From Altererythrobacter sp. (lineage in GTDB: Bacteria; Pseudomonadota; Alphaproteobacteria; Sphingomonadales; Sphingomonadaceae), in contig JAFKFN010000004.1 in assembly GCA_017308255.1 (NCBI GenBank), positions 62,001 through 126,000 on the forward strand: DNA of 64,000 nucleotides, written 5' to 3'. Numbering within the stretch: position 1 is the stretch's first letter; each line of letters begins with the position of its first letter. Under the pieces are notes generated by a model that was not told the DNA's origin, ran no database searches, and saw only the letters and a program-made list of their open reading frames with translations. A program made the position numbers and the translations under genes. This document shows, piece by piece, positions 62,669-64,000 of the stretch.

Positions 62669-62838
62669 GCTTCATCACGAACGCAGGCGAACGCTCGCGA
62701 CCTTTCCGCGCCAGTAAAGCACGAAAATCCTTTGCGATTTGGCCATTCCGAGAGAGAAGGAGCGAACGAAGGCGACCGGACGCGAACGCTGAAAAACTCG
62801 CAAAAAGGTCGCTAGAAGGTTCCTTTTGGAGTTTCGCC

Positions 62839-64000
62839 ATGGCCGCGCCGAAGAAGAAGTCCTACCCAAAGACCTACCTCACAGACGTAGCAATCGAGCG
62901 CATCAGCCGCCCCGCCAAGGGCCGGGTGTCGGTCAGCGACGTGGAGACCGGGCTGTTCCTTTGGGTCAACTCCACCGGCAAGAAGTCGTGGGCAGTCGTG
63001 ACCAATCAGAAAGGCTCTGACCGCAAGCAGCGTAAGGTGATCGGGCAGTGGCCTGGCATGGGCGTGTCGGAGGCGCGGGAGGCAGCGCGGGAGCTCGTCG
63101 CGGCAGCGAGGGATGGAGCGGTCATCAAAGACAAGCTGGCGGAAGAAAAGGCCGCTGCCGAGCGCGAGGCTGCCGATAAGCAGGCTGGTTCCTTCCGCGC
63201 CGTGGCGGAAAGCTACGTGGCGGCCATGCGGGCAGGGCAGCTAGTCGGCGGACGCAAGCGCGCTGTCACCGCGACGACTGCTACCGCCCGCGAACGGCTG
63301 CTAGAGCAACGGGTGTTGCCGATGCTGGGCCAGCATCCGCTGTCCGAGATCACGACGCCGATGGTGGCGCGGCTGCTCACCCAGTTGGACAAGGCGGGTG
63401 GGCCGGTGGACGAAACGCTCAAGGCAATCCGGGGCGTGTTCAAGTTCGCCCTATCGCGCGGGCTGTTCCACGGCGCACTGCCGACCACAGGCATGACCAA
63501 CCGCCAGCCGCCGAAGAAGATCACGCGGGCGCTGGCCGACGATGAGCTGCGCTCAATCTGGCAAGCGGCGGGCGAACAGGGCTGGCCGTTCGGCTCGGTG
63601 ATCCGCCTGCTCATGCTGACCGGGCAGCGCAAGAACGAGATTGCAGGGCTGGCGTGGGACGAGGTGGACCTTGAACGCAAATTGATCGTGTTGCCGAAAG
63701 AGCGAGTGAAGAACCGCAAGGGCGCGCACGAGGTCGCGCTGAGCGAACCGGCCATGGAAGTGCTGGAAGCGGCGGGGGCGATCTACGACGCGCTGCATCC
63801 CCGCCCGGCGGGCGGCAAGCCGGAGCCGCGCAAAGGGCTGGTGTTCCCGAGCGACACCGGGGAGACGCCGATCAGCGGCTGGAACAAGCTCAAGGCAGCC
63901 CTGGACCGGCGCGTGAAGGGCAACCTCGCTGGCCTGGGCGAAGAGGATCATCGGGCGATCCGCGCGGGCGGCGCGCTGCGGGCGGACACTGTGGAGCGCA
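62839..64000 (+). CDS. int: P4-type tyrosine integrase (runs off the right edge)
   Basis: The 387 visible residues start MAAPKKKSYPKTYLTDVAIE. The N-terminal DUF4102-like arm-binding domain contains VGDVE-type SVSDVETGLFLWVNSTGKK and VIGQWPGMGVSEAREAARE. The catalytic domain shows the first arginine box (LMLTGQRKNEIAGLAWDEVD, R264) and VKNRKGAHEVALS. The HxLR box and nucleophile Tyr should lie beyond the edge. GGAG lies eight bases before the ATG. Lying 170 bases from a tRNA fragment, it is the integrase of the element entering here. Confidence 0.9.
   Translation, partial: MAAPKKKSYPKTYLTDVAIERISRPAKGRVSVSDVETGLFLWVNSTGKKSWAVVTNQKGSDRKQRKVIGQWPGMGVSEAREAARELVAAARDGAVIKDKLAEEKAAAEREAADKQAGSFRAVAESYVAAMRAGQLVGGRKRAVTATTATARERLLEQRVLPMLGQHPLSEITTPMVARLLTQLDKAGGPVDETLKAIRGVFKFALSRGLFHGALPTTGMTNRQPPKKITRALADDELRSIWQAAGEQGWPFGSVIRLLMLTGQRKNEIAGLAWDEVDLERKLIVLPKERVKNRKGAHEVALSEPAMEVLEAAGAIYDALHPRPAGGKPEPRKGLVFPSDTGETPISGWNKLKAALDRRVKGNLAGLGEEDHRAIRAGGALRADTVER

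Overview
The window looks like a chromosome segment of a sphingomonad (Sphingomonadales, Alphaproteobacteria). The DNA is GC-rich and the genes are tightly packed and translationally coupled. It carries the hairpin repeats typical of sphingomonad genomes, a flagellar cluster with sigma-54 promoters, and an aromatic-type catabolic cluster rich in Tat-exported, PQQ-dependent and molybdenum enzymes. I would not name a genus from sequence alone.

Region 1 (1-about 12,000) is the early half of a Mu-like transposable prophage, read leftwards and running off the left edge. A CI-type repressor (plus strand, 9603) faces a Cro/YdaS-like gene (9518, minus) across an operator region. Leftwards follow a ParB-like protein, an NPPY DNA methyltransferase, small orphans, the MuA transposase (D287, D353, E405), the MuB ATPase, a protein that is only DnaA domain IV, and GemA. 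Almost all genes overlap by 4 bases. Plus-strand cargo genes lie between the repressor and the presumed phage end, a 380-bp gene-free stretch at 11,705-12,083.

Region 2 (13,100-28,830) is a flagellar cluster. The minus arm encodes rod, hook, ring and junction proteins plus the stator (flgBCDEFGHIJKL-motAB). The plus arm encodes a second small MotA/ExbB-like plus MotB/ExbD-like pair, then flgA, flgM, flgN, a lytic transglycosylase, flhA and fliA. Two near-perfect sigma-54 promoters (22,647-22,661 minus; 25,107-25,123 plus) drive flgB and the transglycosylase-flhA-fliA operon. FlgD is reduced to its N-terminal domain and FlgE is short.

Region 3 (29,000-46,200) looks like a largely periplasmic oxidative catabolic cluster. 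It has a Tat-exported carotenoid/stilbene-type oxygenase, two PQQ-cytochrome c dehydrogenases, four exported SnoaL/NTF2-like proteins, a PYROXD2-like flavoprotein, a MarR regulator, a two-subunit Mo-hydroxylase (IorA/IorB type), an exported tannase/feruloyl esterase, and the XdhC and MocA cofactor-maturation genes. The likely substrate class is lignin- or plant-derived aromatics or stilbenes; this is inference.

Region 4 (46,300-62,300) is mostly central metabolism and housekeeping. It holds a propionyl-CoA to succinyl-CoA set (biotin carboxylase subunit, methylmalonyl-CoA mutase, epimerase) interleaved with biotin synthase and an O-acetylhomoserine sulfhydrylase, then a HAD phosphatase, a K+ channel, surE, serS and a sulfotransferase.

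Region 5 (62,619-end) is the left junction of a second mobile element. A 50-nt 3' fragment of tRNA-Val(CAC) is followed by a P4-type tyrosine integrase that runs off the right edge.

Three families of short palindromic repeats are scattered through the host DNA. One is inserted in frame inside protein-coding genes, most strikingly as about 36 codons in methylmalonyl-CoA mutase.
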